DNA of 64,000 bases, taken from the NCBI RefSeq assembly GCF_017814975.1, contig NZ_JAGIQA010000011.1:184316-248315 (forward strand). The letters run 5' to 3'. The stretch comes from Cupriavidus consociatus. GTDB taxonomy: Bacteria; Pseudomonadota; Gammaproteobacteria; Burkholderiales; Burkholderiaceae. The position numbers and the translations under genes are program-made. The notes beneath the pieces were generated by a model. That model was not told the DNA's origin. It searched no databases and worked only from the letters and a program-made list of their open reading frames with translations. This document shows, piece by piece, positions 33,059 through 42,432 of this stretch; the first letter of the stretch is position 1, and each line of letters opens with the position of its first letter.

Positions 33059-34282
33059 ATGCAAAACGAGCAAGACAACCTCCCCATCTACATGGACTAC
33101 AGCGCGACGACGCCGGTGGACCTCCGCGTCGTCGACAAGATGGTGCCGTTCCTGCACCAGCAGTTCGGCAACCCGGCATCGCGCAGCCACAGCTACGGCT
33201 GGCAGGCGGAAGCGGCCGTGGAAACGGCGCGTGCGCACGTCGCGGCGCTGCTCAATGCCGACCCGCGCGAGATCGTCTGGACCTCCGGCGCCACCGAGGG
33301 GAACAATCTCGCCATCAAGGGCGCGGCGCACTTCTATCGCGGCAAGGGCAATCACATCATCACGGTCAAGACCGAGCACAAAGCCGTGCTCGATACCTGC
33401 CGCGAACTGGAGCGCCAGGGCTTCGAGGTGACATATCTCGATGTGGGGCCCGACGGCCTGATCGACCTGGAGGGGCTGCGCGCTGCGCTGCGCCCGGACA
33501 CCATCCTGGTGTCGGTGATGATGGTCAACAACGAGATCGGCGTGATCCAGCCCGTCGCGCAGATCGGCGAAATCTGCCGTGCGGCGGGCATCGTGTTCCA
33601 CTGCGATGCGGTGCAGGCCGCGGGCAAGATCCCGATCGACCTGGCGGCGCTGAAGATCGACCTGCTGACCGTGACCGCGCACAAGGTCTACGGGCCCAAG
33701 GGCATCGGCGCCCTGTACGTGCGCCGCAAGCCGCGCATCCGGCTGGAGGCGCAGATCCATGGCGGCGGCCATGAGCGCGGCATGCGTTCCGGCACGCTGC
33801 CGACGCACCAGATCGTGGGCATGGGTGAAGCCTTCCGGCTGGCGCGGCTGGAACTGGAAGAGGAGGGGCGCCGTGTCGGGGCGCTGCGCGACCGGTTGCT
33901 TGCGGGCCTGTCGCGGCTGGACGAGGTCTACGTCAACGGCAGCCTCGAGCACCGCATCCCGCACAACCTGAACATCAGCTTCAACTATGTGGAGGGCGAG
34001 TCGCTGATCATGGGCATCAAGGACGTGGCGGTGTCTTCGGGATCGGCCTGCACCTCGGCATCGCTGGAGCCGTCGTTCGTGCTGCGCGCGCTGGGCCGCA
34101 GCGACGAACTCGCGCACAGCTCGATCCGCTTTACGCTGGGCCGCTACACCACCGAGACGGAAGTGGACGTAGTCATCCGGCAGGTCATTGCGACGGTGTC
34201 AAAACTGCGCGAACTCAGCCCGTTGTGGGAGATGCATCAGGAGGGCATCGATGTCGGCACGGTGCAATGGGCCGCGCATTGA
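33059..34282 (+). CDS. iscS: Cysteine desulfurase IscS
   Basis: A 407-residue class I cysteine desulfurase; ATG 33059 chosen because AGGA lies nine bases upstream. H107, K209 (PLP lysine in [10 protein letters not shown]) and C331 ([14 protein letters not shown]) lie three positions beyond those of E. coli IscS, and the C-terminus resembles the IscU/TusA-binding tail. It supplies sulfur for Fe-S clusters or thio-cofactors. No iscR, iscU or iscA is adjacent, so this is a stand-alone copy. A local role in loading the Rieske, 2Fe-2S or sulfurated Mo enzymes of this window is possible but unproven. Confidence 0.92.
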   Translation: MQNEQDNLPIYMDYSATTPVDLRVVDKMVPFLHQQFGNPASRSHSYGWQAEAAVETARAHVAALLNADPREIVWTSGATEGNNLAIKGAAHFYRGKGNHIITVKTEHKAVLDTCRELERQGFEVTYLDVGPDGLIDLEGLRAALRPDTILVSVMMVNNEIGVIQPVAQIGEICRAAGIVFHCDAVQAAGKIPIDLAALKIDLLTVTAHKVYGPKGIGALYVRRKPRIRLEAQIHGGGHERGMRSGTLPTHQIVGMGEAFRLARLELEEEGRRVGALRDRLLAGLSRLDEVYVNGSLEHRIPHNLNISFNYVEGESLIMGIKDVAVSSGSACTSASLEPSFVLRALGRSDELAHSSIRFTLGRYTTETEVDVVIRQVIATVSKLRELSPLWEMHQEGIDVGTVQWAAH

Positions 34283-34295
34283 CGGCGGCGTGCCG

Positions 34296-34838
34296 CTAGC
34301 CTTTCAGCCGGCGCGCCTGCAGGTGCCCGAGGTCGAGCGCGGCACGGTCGCCGTTGGCGACGAGGCGGTCGACCACCGAGCACAGCACCTTGAATTCGGT
34401 GCGGGTGACGCCGTCGAACAGCACGTCGTTGATCTGCTGCTGCACCGGCAGCAGTTCATTGAGCAGCTTGCTGCCCGCCGTGGTGATGGTCAGGCGCATC
34501 TTGCGCTTGTCGTCGGGATGCGCCTTCTTGTCGATCAGGCCGAGCTTCTTCAGCTTTCCGGTCTCGATGGTGATGAACGGCCCGCTCAGGTGCAGGTGGT
34601 CGGCCAGCTGGTTCACCGTCACCTCGCCCTGCTGCGACAGGTGGGCGATCGAGCGGATCAGCGAATATTGCACGCCGGTCAGCCCGACCAGGTTGCCAAA
34701 GCCGTCCCGCACCGACAGCAGCCGCGCCGCAAACGGCAGCAGGCCATTGACGAGGTGCCGGAATTCGCGGTCCGAGCCATCGATCAGGCAAGCCGGATGC
34801 GTGATGGTAAGGGTCTTGTTTGCAGGAGTCGTAGCCAT
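34296..34838 (-). CDS. MarR-family transcriptional regulator
   Basis: A 180-residue winged-helix regulator (core about 50-150: SLIRSIAHLSQQGEVTVNQL, LSGPFITIETGKLKKLGLI). The lack of the usual Ser/Arg-rich recognition helix text is mild. It is convergent with iscS and divergent from the NTF2-like gene at 34955. A palindrome directly upstream (34856-34872) suggests autoregulation; the related string in the hpaC-like promoter suggests that it also controls the monooxygenase operon. Confidence 0.9.
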   Translation of the reverse strand: MATTPANKTLTITHPACLIDGSDREFRHLVNGLLPFAARLLSVRDGFGNLVGLTGVQYSLIRSIAHLSQQGEVTVNQLADHLHLSGPFITIETGKLKKLGLIDKKAHPDDKRKMRLTITTAGSKLLNELLPVQQQINDVLFDGVTRTEFKVLCSVVDRLVANGDRAALDLGHLQARRLKG

Positions 34839-34855
34839 CGGCGGATTGTTCGATT

Positions 34856-34872
34856 AGCTTGTAATGCAAGCT
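34856..34872. promoter_or_regulatory. Palindrome upstream of marR, probable MarR operator
   Basis: Perfect six-base arms AGCTTG and CAAGCT around TAATG, 18 bases before the marR start. The size fits a MarR dimer site. Confidence 0.6.
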
Positions 34873-34954
34873 TTGTGCCAAATTCTACCAAACTCGCCGC
34901 GCTGCACTGCCGTGCTCTGTCCGGCCTCTCCTTTTACGCCAACGCGCTGACTCT

Positions 34955-35518
34955 ATGAATCCGATCTCCCTACCCGAAGCCCAGGCGCTGCTGGCCCGTT
35001 ATGTCGAGGCCAAGGACAACAACCGTCCCGCGCTGATCCACGAGGCATTCGCAACGGATGCCACGCTGACCTTCTCCATCGATACGGACACCATCAGCTT
35101 TCCGGCACAGACGGAAGGCGCCGCGGCGATCGCGGCGACGCTGGTGACTGACTTCGCCAAGACCTTCGACCGCTGCCGGACCTACTACGTTGGCGACCTG
35201 TCGCCGGCGGCGGATGGAACCACACTGACGGTCCCGTGGCTGGTACTGATGCGCGAGACGGCGGCGCACACCTTGCGCGCGGGGAAGGGCGTCTACCGCT
35301 GGGGTTTTGCCCGGCAGCCGGATGGGACGTTCCGCATCGGCAGCCTGCACATCCATATCGCGCGAATGGACGTGGTGCCGGATGCCGGCGCGGCCATGCT
35401 GGGCACCTTGCAGGCTGCGCTGCCGTATCCATGGCTGCCGTCGCAGACGCTGCAGGTGGCGGTTAAAGCGCAGGCATCGGCTGATGCCAGGCTGGCGTTC
35501 ATGGAGGAATTCGTCTAA
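34955..35518 (+). CDS. NTF2/SnoaL-like protein of unknown function
   Basis: A 187-residue protein. Residues about 8-130 fit the NTF2-like fold: an N-terminal helix pair (ALLARYVEAKDNNRPALIHEAFATDA) and beta strands ending in WGFARQPDGTFRIGSLHIHI. Such folds serve as ketosteroid isomerases, small dioxygenase subunits or ligand binders. About 50 further residues are not recognised. It is divergent from marR and could be under its control. I cannot assign a reaction. Confidence 0.65.
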   Translation: MNPISLPEAQALLARYVEAKDNNRPALIHEAFATDATLTFSIDTDTISFPAQTEGAAAIAATLVTDFAKTFDRCRTYYVGDLSPAADGTTLTVPWLVLMRETAAHTLRAGKGVYRWGFARQPDGTFRIGSLHIHIARMDVVPDAGAAMLGTLQAALPYPWLPSQTLQVAVKAQASADARLAFMEEFV

Positions 35519-35633
35519 AGCGAGGCTTGGCCAAGGTCGATCGTTTTCCGATATACCCGAATCGCCATTCCATATTAGCCAGACCATTCTCGCCTCCATA
35601 GACTCAACATAGTTTCATTCAACTGGAGCCGAA

Positions 35634-36233
35634 ATGGAAAAGAAGCGCGTGGACCTGTACTGGGATGTCGGCAGCACTAACACCTACTTCGCCATCAAGC
35701 TGATCAAGCCGATCCTTGAGCGCCACAATGCAGAACTCGTTCTGCATCCCTACAATCTGGGCTATGTCTTCCGGAACAACGAATACGAACTGATGAAGGA
35801 ACCGAAGTCCAAGCTCCGGTACCGCAAGCGGGATCTGATGCGCTGGGCCGAGAAATACAATGTTCCTTTCCAGATTCCCCGGCAGTTCCCGATCAAGTCC
35901 AGCCGGGTTCTGCGCGGCTCGCTTGCGATGCGACGCAAAGGCCTGGAGCTGGAATTCGTCGAGCGGGTGATGGAAGCATACTGGGAGCGCGGCGATGCCA
36001 GCATCGTCGACTATGCGGGCTTGCGACCGATCGTCGAGGCGCTTGGCGTCGACTTTGCCTGGTTCGAAGAGGTCGCCGCGAGCGATGAAATCGGTGCCGA
36101 GCTCGCGCAAAGCACGGACGCGGCGGTAGAGCGGGGGGTCTTTGGGGTACCCATGATGTATGTGGGCGACGAGATGTTCTGGGGGAAGGATCGTCTCGAC
36201 TTCATGGAAGAGGAACTTGCGCGCGCCGCGTAG
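35634..36233 (+). CDS. 2-hydroxychromene-2-carboxylate isomerase-like, DsbA-family (kappa-GST type)
   Basis: A 199-residue thioredoxin-fold protein of the DsbA/kappa GST class. The N-terminus VDLYWDVGSTNTYFAIKLI has Ser where thiol oxidoreductases have the CxxC motif, as in HCCA isomerase, which uses glutathione to isomerise a naphthalene-pathway intermediate. The cis-Pro loop is GVFGVPMMYV. It is the first gene of a block with lower GC that also encodes a GST, a glutathione-reductase-like protein and two CoA transferases, so a glutathione-dependent isomerisation is plausible. Confidence 0.82.
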   Translation: MEKKRVDLYWDVGSTNTYFAIKLIKPILERHNAELVLHPYNLGYVFRNNEYELMKEPKSKLRYRKRDLMRWAEKYNVPFQIPRQFPIKSSRVLRGSLAMRRKGLELEFVERVMEAYWERGDASIVDYAGLRPIVEALGVDFAWFEEVAASDEIGAELAQSTDAAVERGVFGVPMMYVGDEMFWGKDRLDFMEEELARAA

Positions 36234-36590
36234 ACGGCTGCACGACGGCCTGCGCATCGGTTTGGCTGCCACCGCTGTGCAGGCCGTTCTCGCGAGCATC
36301 CTTGTCTTGCCACTGAGCCCTTGCCCCTGAGCCGCCGCTTAAGGCTCCGGTGGGGCTGAATGTCACCTCCGCGCACCGGTTGCGACGCATCGCAAAGGTA
36401 CCGTGCGCCGGCAAACCATCGTTTCAATCTCCGGCCACGCTTCGGCCATGCATTTCCCAATGCTTCGTTGCCGAGTCTTCATGCCGAGTCTTCATGCCGA
36501 GTTGCCACTGACATGCGATCGGCGCGCGCCGCGCCTCATAGCAGGCGTGGGGGATAAGGGCAGCAAGCCGTAGCGCCGCCCTGGTGGAAC
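36234..36590. other. Intergenic region with short direct repeat
   Basis: About 350 bp between convergent genes with no convincing gene. It contains a 13-bp unit GCCGAGTCTTCAT repeated twice, plus a partial third copy, at 36470-36502. I see no clear terminator. Confidence 0.5.
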
Positions 36591-37826
36591 TCATATGATT
36601 CTGCGTTCCCGCAGCCGCCGGAACTCGGCGGCATCTACGCCGGCCAATTCCCGCAGGATCTCTTCGGTGTGTGCCCCCGGTATGGGCGCTGGCGTGTCAT
36701 AGCCGGCGTCTGCGTCTCCAAATCGCAAGGGGAAGGACGCAGCCTTGACGTTCATCGTCGCGTTCGCGAGCGGGTTCCACAGCGATACGGCCATGTTCCG
36801 CGCAACAATCTGATCCCAGGCTAGTACGTCATCAATCGTTCGTACCGGACTGCACGGAATCCTGGCGGAGCGCATTTGCTGCTCGATTTCCGAAGTGGGC
36901 AGCGCCGACGTCCATTTCGAAACGATCTCGTCAACCGTCGCGTTGTTCGACAAGCGCCATGCGACGGACATGATGTCGGGGTCATGCTTGAGATCGGATC
37001 GTCCCATGACGTCCAGCAGCGTGCACCAGTCATCGTTGCTGGCGGTGCCGATCGTCACCCAGCCATCCGCGCTCTTGTACGCGTTGAAGGGAGAAAAGCG
37101 CATGATCCGGTTGCCCTGCTGGAAGGAGAGGCCCAGTTCGCGATAGCAATCCAGCGGCTCGTCGAGGATCAAGGACAGCAGGCAGTCGGTCATGGAAACA
37201 TCCACCGACTGTCCATGACCGGTACGCTGGCGATAGCTCAATGCCGCGACGATCCCGAACGCGGCGAACAGGCCGGCAATCGCATCCGAAAGGGGCGAGC
37301 CCGCCTTGGTGGGTGCGGCGCCTGGTTGACCCGTGATGCTCATCAGGCCGGCGGCCGCCTGGACCATCAGATCATAGGCCTTGAGGTTCCGTGCGGGGCC
37401 CGTGGAACCGTATCCGGTCAGGGAGCAGTAGATAATGGATGGATTAGCTTCGCGCAGCACGTCATAGCCAATGCCAAGTCGATCGGCGACGCCCGCGCTG
37501 AAATTCTCCACCACGACATCGGCGTGCCTGACCATTCGCAGGAAGAGTTCCTTGCCGTCCGCGCTCTTCAGGTTCAGGGTGGTGGACTTCTTCGCGCGCG
37601 CCCGCTTCAGGTACGCGATGCCCATGTCCTGCTGAGAGCGCCTTTCGAATGAGACGCCCTGCGGGCCGGCAAATGGCGGTGAGAATGCGGTCGGATCGCC
37701 TCCGTCCGGATCGTCGATCTTGATGACTTCTGCACCCAGCCCGGCGAGGAACAGCGTGCATTGAGGGCCGGAGAAGAACCGGGTGAGGTCAAGTATCTTG
37801 ACGCCGTCGAGAATCCGTTTTGTCAT
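36591..37826 (-). CDS. CoA transferase, family III (CaiB/BaiF type)
   Basis: A 411-residue family III CoA transferase. It starts with ILDLTRFFSGPQCTLFLAGLGAE... (family-typical opening) and has the catalytic Asp at D152 in KAYDLMVQA. LKSADGKELFLRMVRHADVV matches the second conserved block. Such enzymes move CoA between acyl-CoA and a free acid. It is transcribed towards the HCCA isomerase-like gene, 100 bases downstream of a LysR gene on the same strand. A second member is encoded at 39724. Confidence 0.9.
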   Translation of the reverse strand: MTKRILDGVKILDLTRFFSGPQCTLFLAGLGAEVIKIDDPDGGDPTAFSPPFAGPQGVSFERRSQQDMGIAYLKRARAKKSTTLNLKSADGKELFLRMVRHADVVVENFSAGVADRLGIGYDVLREANPSIIYCSLTGYGSTGPARNLKAYDLMVQAAAGLMSITGQPGAAPTKAGSPLSDAIAGLFAAFGIVAALSYRQRTGHGQSVDVSMTDCLLSLILDEPLDCYRELGLSFQQGNRIMRFSPFNAYKSADGWVTIGTASNDDWCTLLDVMGRSDLKHDPDIMSVAWRLSNNATVDEIVSKWTSALPTSEIEQQMRSARIPCSPVRTIDDVLAWDQIVARNMAVSLWNPLANATMNVKAASFPLRFGDADAGYDTPAPIPGAHTEEILRELAGVDAAEFRRLRERRII

Positions 37827-37926
37827 GGGTTGCCGTTTGCCTGTTTAGACGTATGCGAAGTCTAGACACGCGACAGTACAACCGGCCAATAGGACTTTGA
37901 GGTGACGGTATTGCGATTCCGTATGG

Positions 37927-38877
37927 CTAACCGATCTTCGAGGCGCCGGGCCATGCGCCTTCGGCGACCAGCGCCAGAGCGGTTTCGCGGATCAGTTCCA
38001 TGATCCGGCGCGCGGCGGAGCTCAGCGGCATGATGTCGAAGGTGCAAAGCGAAAGGCGCCGCTGCAGCGCAGCCCCCGCGATTCGCTGGACGGCGAAACC
38101 CTCGGTGCCTCCCGGGATCGAAGGCGAAAGAATCGTCGAGCCGACGCCGCTTGCGACGACAGCGCGAATCGTCGCGAGGGAATCGAGCTCTGCCAGTACG
38201 ACCGGCCTTTGCCCGGCGGCTTCGAACGCCTCGTCGATAATTTGTCGCGTGATGTTGGATCGCCCGGGAAGGATCAGTGGCCGCTTTGCCGCTTCCGCAA
38301 TGGAGATCTCTTCAGGTGCCGCTCCATCCGCTTGTCGGGACGAAAGAAGAAACAGGCGCTCGGTCAACAGGGGACTGACCTCAAGATGAGCCCCGAGCCT
38401 GCTCTCGCGTACCGCACCGGCTCCATCCACACGCTCAAACAACAGGCTCATCTCGATCCGTCCGTTCACCACCAGTTCCTGGAGGTGCCCACTGAGGCTC
38501 TCCGTGATCTGGAGCTGGATATCCGGGTATTGCCTGGCTGCTGCAGCGAGAAGTCTGGGCGCAAGTATCGTCGCGGCGCTGGTCGGAAGCCCAACCGAAA
38601 CAGTTCCCTGAGGATGTTCGCCAGCATGCTGGACATCGCTCTTCATCAATTCCGCCTGGCGCAGCATGGCTCGCGCGTGGCGATAGAACACTTCTCCCGC
38701 CTCTGTCGCTACCACGCCTCGTGCGCTTCTGGCCAGCAACTTCACCTTGAGCTCGTCTTCGAGCTTGGCGATTTGCTGGCTGAGCGCCGGCTGAGCGGTG
38801 TACAGATCGGCGGCCGCGCGCGACACGCTTCCCAGCTCAACGATTCGTACGAAGTACTTGAGTTGTCGGAATTCCAT
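37927..38877 (-). CDS. LysR-family transcriptional regulator
   Basis: A 316-residue LysR protein. The N-terminal HTH (MEFRQLKYFVRIVELGSVSR, then AQPALSQQIAKLEDEL) is classical and resembles nitrogen-assimilation/CbbR-like members; the effector domain covers about 90-300. It is divergent from the GST-CoA transferase-reductase-receptor operon, which it probably activates. Confidence 0.92.
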   Translation of the reverse strand: MEFRQLKYFVRIVELGSVSRAAADLYTAQPALSQQIAKLEDELKVKLLARSARGVVATEAGEVFYRHARAMLRQAELMKSDVQHAGEHPQGTVSVGLPTSAATILAPRLLAAAARQYPDIQLQITESLSGHLQELVVNGRIEMSLLFERVDGAGAVRESRLGAHLEVSPLLTERLFLLSSRQADGAAPEEISIAEAAKRPLILPGRSNITRQIIDEAFEAAGQRPVVLAELDSLATIRAVVASGVGSTILSPSIPGGTEGFAVQRIAGAALQRRLSLCTFDIMPLSSAARRIMELIRETALALVAEGAWPGASKIG

Positions 38878-38923
38878 GGCTCATTGTATGGCGCGTCGGC
38901 CGGCCTGCGGTAGCCATAAGTTT

Positions 38924-38951
38924 TTGACATGCCCCAAGCGGGACACAGTAT
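38924..38951 (+). promoter_or_regulatory. Probable promoter of the GST operon
   Basis: TTGACA at 38924-38929 is a consensus -35 box; CAGTAT 16 bases later is a possible -10 box. It lies between the divergent LysR gene and the GST gene. Confidence 0.45.
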
Positions 38952-39011
38952 TGGCGCAACGATCGTGGCATTTCTAAGATGGCTCCATCATTAACGAGCC
39001 AGTTCACCGAG

Positions 39012-39713
39012 ATGATCGATCTCTACTTCTGGAGCACGCCGAACGGCTACAAGGTCTCCATTCTCCTTGAAGAGCTGGGGGTGCCCTACAACGTCATACC
39101 GGTGCACATCGGCAAGGGGCAGCAGTTCGCGCCGGAGTTCCTGGCGATCAGCCCAAACAACAAGATACCCGCCATTGTCGATCATGAGGGCCAGGACGGA
39201 CAGCCCATTGCGATGTTCGAGTCGGGGGCCATCATGATGTACCTGGCGGAGAAAAGCGGCTACCAGTTCATGCCGCAGGACACCCGCAGGCGGTACGAGG
39301 TCCTGCAGTGGCTGATGTTCCAGATGGGGGGCGTGGGACCGATGCTGGGGCAGGCCCATCATTTCCGCAAGTATGCACCGGAGAAGATCGACTACGCGAT
39401 TGATCGCTATACGGGCGAAGCACGTCGTCTGTACACGGTGATCGACCGTCGCCTCGCTGATTCCGAATATCTGGCGGGCGATTACTCGATTGCCGACATG
39501 GCCACCTATCCGTGGCTGCGTGCCCACAAATGGCAAGGACAGGACCTTGCGGACTTCCCCCACCTTCAGCGCTGGTACTCAGCGGTACGCGAGCGTCCAG
39601 CCGTGCAACGCGGTATCGCCGTGCTCGCCGAAAAGGTCGACAAGACAGGTGTCAGGCCGAGCGGCGACCGGTGGGAAAACCTCTTTGGCAAGAATCAGTT
39701 CGCCGCGCGATAG
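39012..39713 (+). CDS. Glutathione S-transferase, Ure2p/YfcG-like
   Basis: A 233-residue GST; the start at 39012 (MIDLYFWSTPNGYKVSILLE) matches the family N-terminus, while ATG 38979 is an alternative and neither has a strong ribosome-binding site. The thioredoxin-like domain has the NGYK segment and the SPNNKIPAIVD cis-Pro loop; the C-terminal helical domain has YSIADMATYPWL. YfcG/Ure2p-like GSTs act as disulfide-bond reductases or conjugating enzymes. It heads an operon with CoA transferase and glutathione-reductase-like genes. Confidence 0.9.
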   Translation: MIDLYFWSTPNGYKVSILLEELGVPYNVIPVHIGKGQQFAPEFLAISPNNKIPAIVDHEGQDGQPIAMFESGAIMMYLAEKSGYQFMPQDTRRRYEVLQWLMFQMGGVGPMLGQAHHFRKYAPEKIDYAIDRYTGEARRLYTVIDRRLADSEYLAGDYSIADMATYPWLRAHKWQGQDLADFPHLQRWYSAVRERPAVQRGIAVLAEKVDKTGVRPSGDRWENLFGKNQFAAR

Positions 39714-39723
39714 GAGAAGCACA

Positions 39724-41010
39724 GTGTCGCAAACCAGGACCCCCATGCTCACCGGCTTCCGCGTGCTGGACATCACCCAGATCGTTGCCGGGCCGACCTG
39801 CACCCGCATTCTTGCGGAAATGGGTGCGGAGGTCGTCAAGCTCGAGCTCGCCCCATTCGGCGACCGCACCCGCGTTGGCGGCTTGCGCAGCCAGAAGCCG
39901 GAGCATAAGCGCTGCTCCCAAAGCACCTACTTTGTTCAGCACAACCATTCAAAGAAGAGCCTCGCGCTGAATCTTAAGGACAACAAGGCGCGCGAGCTTG
40001 TTCTCAAAATGATCACGCAGTTTGACGTGCTCGTCGAGAACTTCTCGCCTGGCGTGATGGATCGCTTCGGTCTTGGCTACGACGTGCTGAGGAAGATCAA
40101 TCCGCGGCTGGTCATGTGCTCCATTTCGCTCGCGGGGCAGAAAGGCGTTCTGGCAAACAAGCCGGGATACGACTACGTCGCGCAAGCGTACGCCGGCGTG
40201 ACGGACCTGATCGGCGAGGCTGATGGCAGTCCAGCCCTGATCACCATGGCAATCGGGGACGCATCAACCGGGGTCGCTGCCGCCATGGCGGTTGGCTTCG
40301 CGCTGCTGCATCGGGAGCGAACAGGGGAAGGGCAGTACATCGAGACTTCGCTGCTGGATACCTACTTCAACATGCATGAGGTAGCCATTCCGCGCGTCAG
40401 CCTTCGCAAGGGCTATGAACCAGCGCGCACCGGCTCGCAGCATCCCGATGGTGGACCGACTGGCATCTTCCGTTGCGCGGACGGTACCTACCTCACGCTG
40501 GCGACACTTCCGCACCAATGGGAGCAGGTTGTGGCGGCCCTGGGACGCGACGACCTGTTGACCGACCCGCGCTTTGCCACCGCAGCGCTGCGCCGTGACA
40601 ACAACGCGCAACTCAAGGAGATCCTGGAGTCGTGGCTTTGTACATTCCCGTCCAGAGACGCCGCCATCGATGCACTTGAGCGGCAGCGGATCCCGTGCGC
40701 GCCGGTTCTCACCCTGCGGGAGGCCATGAACCATCCCCATCTGCAGGAACGCGGCGTCGTACGCACGGTGCGCGACCCCTACGTTGGCGAATTCCAGATC
40801 CCGGGGCCGCCAGCGAGATTCTCCGCCTGGAAGTATCCGTCCTCTTTGAGCGCTGACCTGCTGGGCGAACACAACGAGCAAGTCCTGAAGGCGTTCGCCG
40901 GGCTTGAAGATGAGGAGATCGACGCGTTGTATGCCGAAGGCGTGCTGGTGCGAGACAGACTGCTCGAGCCGGAGGCGGCGCCGACGGAAGAAGCCGAGGT
41001 CGCGCGATGA
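39724..41010 (+). CDS. CoA transferase, family III (CaiB/BaiF type)
   Basis: A 428-residue enzyme. The GTG at 39724 follows AGGAGA by about seven bases, so I prefer it to the ATG at 39745. Key features: FRVLDITQIVAGPTCTRILA at the start, LALNLKDNKARELVLKMI, and the catalytic Asp at about D150 in PGYDYVAQA. It is a paralogue of the enzyme encoded at 36591, not a duplicate. It overlaps the next gene by four bases (ATGA), so translation is coupled. It probably activates an acid to its CoA ester. Confidence 0.9.
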   Translation: MSQTRTPMLTGFRVLDITQIVAGPTCTRILAEMGAEVVKLELAPFGDRTRVGGLRSQKPEHKRCSQSTYFVQHNHSKKSLALNLKDNKARELVLKMITQFDVLVENFSPGVMDRFGLGYDVLRKINPRLVMCSISLAGQKGVLANKPGYDYVAQAYAGVTDLIGEADGSPALITMAIGDASTGVAAAMAVGFALLHRERTGEGQYIETSLLDTYFNMHEVAIPRVSLRKGYEPARTGSQHPDGGPTGIFRCADGTYLTLATLPHQWEQVVAALGRDDLLTDPRFATAALRRDNNAQLKEILESWLCTFPSRDAAIDALERQRIPCAPVLTLREAMNHPHLQERGVVRTVRDPYVGEFQIPGPPARFSAWKYPSSLSADLLGEHNEQVLKAFAGLEDEEIDALYAEGVLVRDRLLEPEAAPTEEAEVAR

Positions 41011-42368
41011 CCGCCGTGGACAACAGCATGGAAGCCTTCGATCTGTTTGTCATTGGCGCAGGCTCTGGCGGCGTGAGGGCGGCACGCACCGCTGCGGCAC
41101 TCGGCGCGCGGGTTGCGATCGCGGAACAGTCGCGCGTAGGCGGCACCTGCGTGATTCGCGGTTGCGTGCCGAAGAAGCTCCTGGTCACCGCGAGTCGCTA
41201 CCGCGCAGAGGCATCCGATGCGGTCGGCTTTGGATGGAACCTTGAGGCCAAAGGCCATGACTGGAGTGCGCTTCGTGACGGTATCGCAGAGGAAGTTGGC
41301 CGGCTCGAACATCTGTATCGGACGGGACTGGATAACGCGCAGGTCACGATTTTTGACGAGAGCGCCTCGGTGGAGGGCAATGGTCGGGTGCGGCTCGCAC
41401 CTGGCAGAACGGTGTGGGCTGCCAACATCGTTGTGGCCACCGGCGCGATGCCTTCGCCTCTTGGCATTCCCGGTGCGGAGCATTGCATCACCTCCGACGA
41501 TGTCTTCGGGCTGCCGCATCTGCCGGCTCGCGTCGTGATCGTTGGCGGTGGCTATATCGCGCTCGAATTTGCCGGCATTTTCAAAGGGCTGGGGACCGAT
41601 GTCACGCTACTGCACCGGGGCCCGACGGTTCTGCGCGGATTCGATGCGGATCTACAGCACGCCGTCGCCGCCGCATACCTCGAGCAGGGCATTCAGCTTC
41701 GATTGAACACCTCGGTTCGTTCCATCGAAGCCTTGGCCAGGGGCTATCGCGTGACGGACCAAGCCGGGAACGGCTTCGATTGTGAGCTTGTCCTGAATGC
41801 GACAGGCCGCTTGCCGAACTCGATGGCAGCAGGTGGGGCGCTTGCGCTGGACCAGACTGGCGCCATCGTTGTGAATGATCGATATGCAACGTCGATGGAG
41901 GGTGTCTATGCCATTGGGGACGCGATCGGGCAACTGAACCTGACCCCGGTGGCGATACGGCAAGGACAGTGGCTCGCCGAGTCGCTCTTCGGGGCGTCTC
42001 AGTCTTGTCCGCCCGACTTCGGGGTGACGCCGACGGCAGTGTTCTCCACGCCGGAGATTGCCAGTGTCGGGATGACCGAGCACCACGCACGCGCGACGCT
42101 TCCCGACATCACGGTCTACCGCGCGAACTTCCGGCCGATGCGGGCTTCGCTGGCAAGGAGTCGTGAGCGCGTCTTGATGAAGCTCGTCGTTGACAAGCGG
42201 AGTGACCGTGTCGTGGGGCTGCACATGCTGGGGCGTGATGCCGCGGAAATCATTCAGATGGGCGCGATCTCGCTACAGCGGGGCATCACGAAGCGTGAGT
42301 TCGACCGGACCGTCGCACTTCATCCCAGCGTCGCGGAGGAGTTCGTCACCATGAGAAACCATGACTGA
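41007..42368 (+). CDS. Glutathione reductase-like FAD-dependent disulfide oxidoreductase
   Basis: A 453-residue protein of the glutathione-disulfide reductase family. FAD motif IGAGSGG, redox pair C48-x4-C53 in GGTCVIRGCVPKKLL, NAD(P) motif VGGGYIALEFAG, and the C-terminal active-site segment HPSVAEEFVTM with the proton-relay His. The clear C-terminal match points to glutathione reductase rather than dihydrolipoamide or mercuric reductase. Next to a GST and an HCCA isomerase-like gene, it may regenerate glutathione used by this pathway. Whether a housekeeping gor exists elsewhere cannot be seen. Confidence 0.87.
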   Translation: MTAVDNSMEAFDLFVIGAGSGGVRAARTAAALGARVAIAEQSRVGGTCVIRGCVPKKLLVTASRYRAEASDAVGFGWNLEAKGHDWSALRDGIAEEVGRLEHLYRTGLDNAQVTIFDESASVEGNGRVRLAPGRTVWAANIVVATGAMPSPLGIPGAEHCITSDDVFGLPHLPARVVIVGGGYIALEFAGIFKGLGTDVTLLHRGPTVLRGFDADLQHAVAAAYLEQGIQLRLNTSVRSIEALARGYRVTDQAGNGFDCELVLNATGRLPNSMAAGGALALDQTGAIVVNDRYATSMEGVYAIGDAIGQLNLTPVAIRQGQWLAESLFGASQSCPPDFGVTPTAVFSTPEIASVGMTEHHARATLPDITVYRANFRPMRASLARSRERVLMKLVVDKRSDRVVGLHMLGRDAAEIIQMGAISLQRGITKREFDRTVALHPSVAEEFVTMRNHD

Positions 42369-42432
42369 AGATCATGGGGCGGAGAAGAAAGAGTAGTCAT
42401 CACACAAAGAGCATGACGCAAGGAGACAGGCT

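Noticed and set aside
33059..34282. DNA phosphorothioation (dnd) or other defence cluster based on a cysteine desulfurase
   Set aside because: The sequence is a full IscS and there are no dndBCDE or restriction genes nearby.
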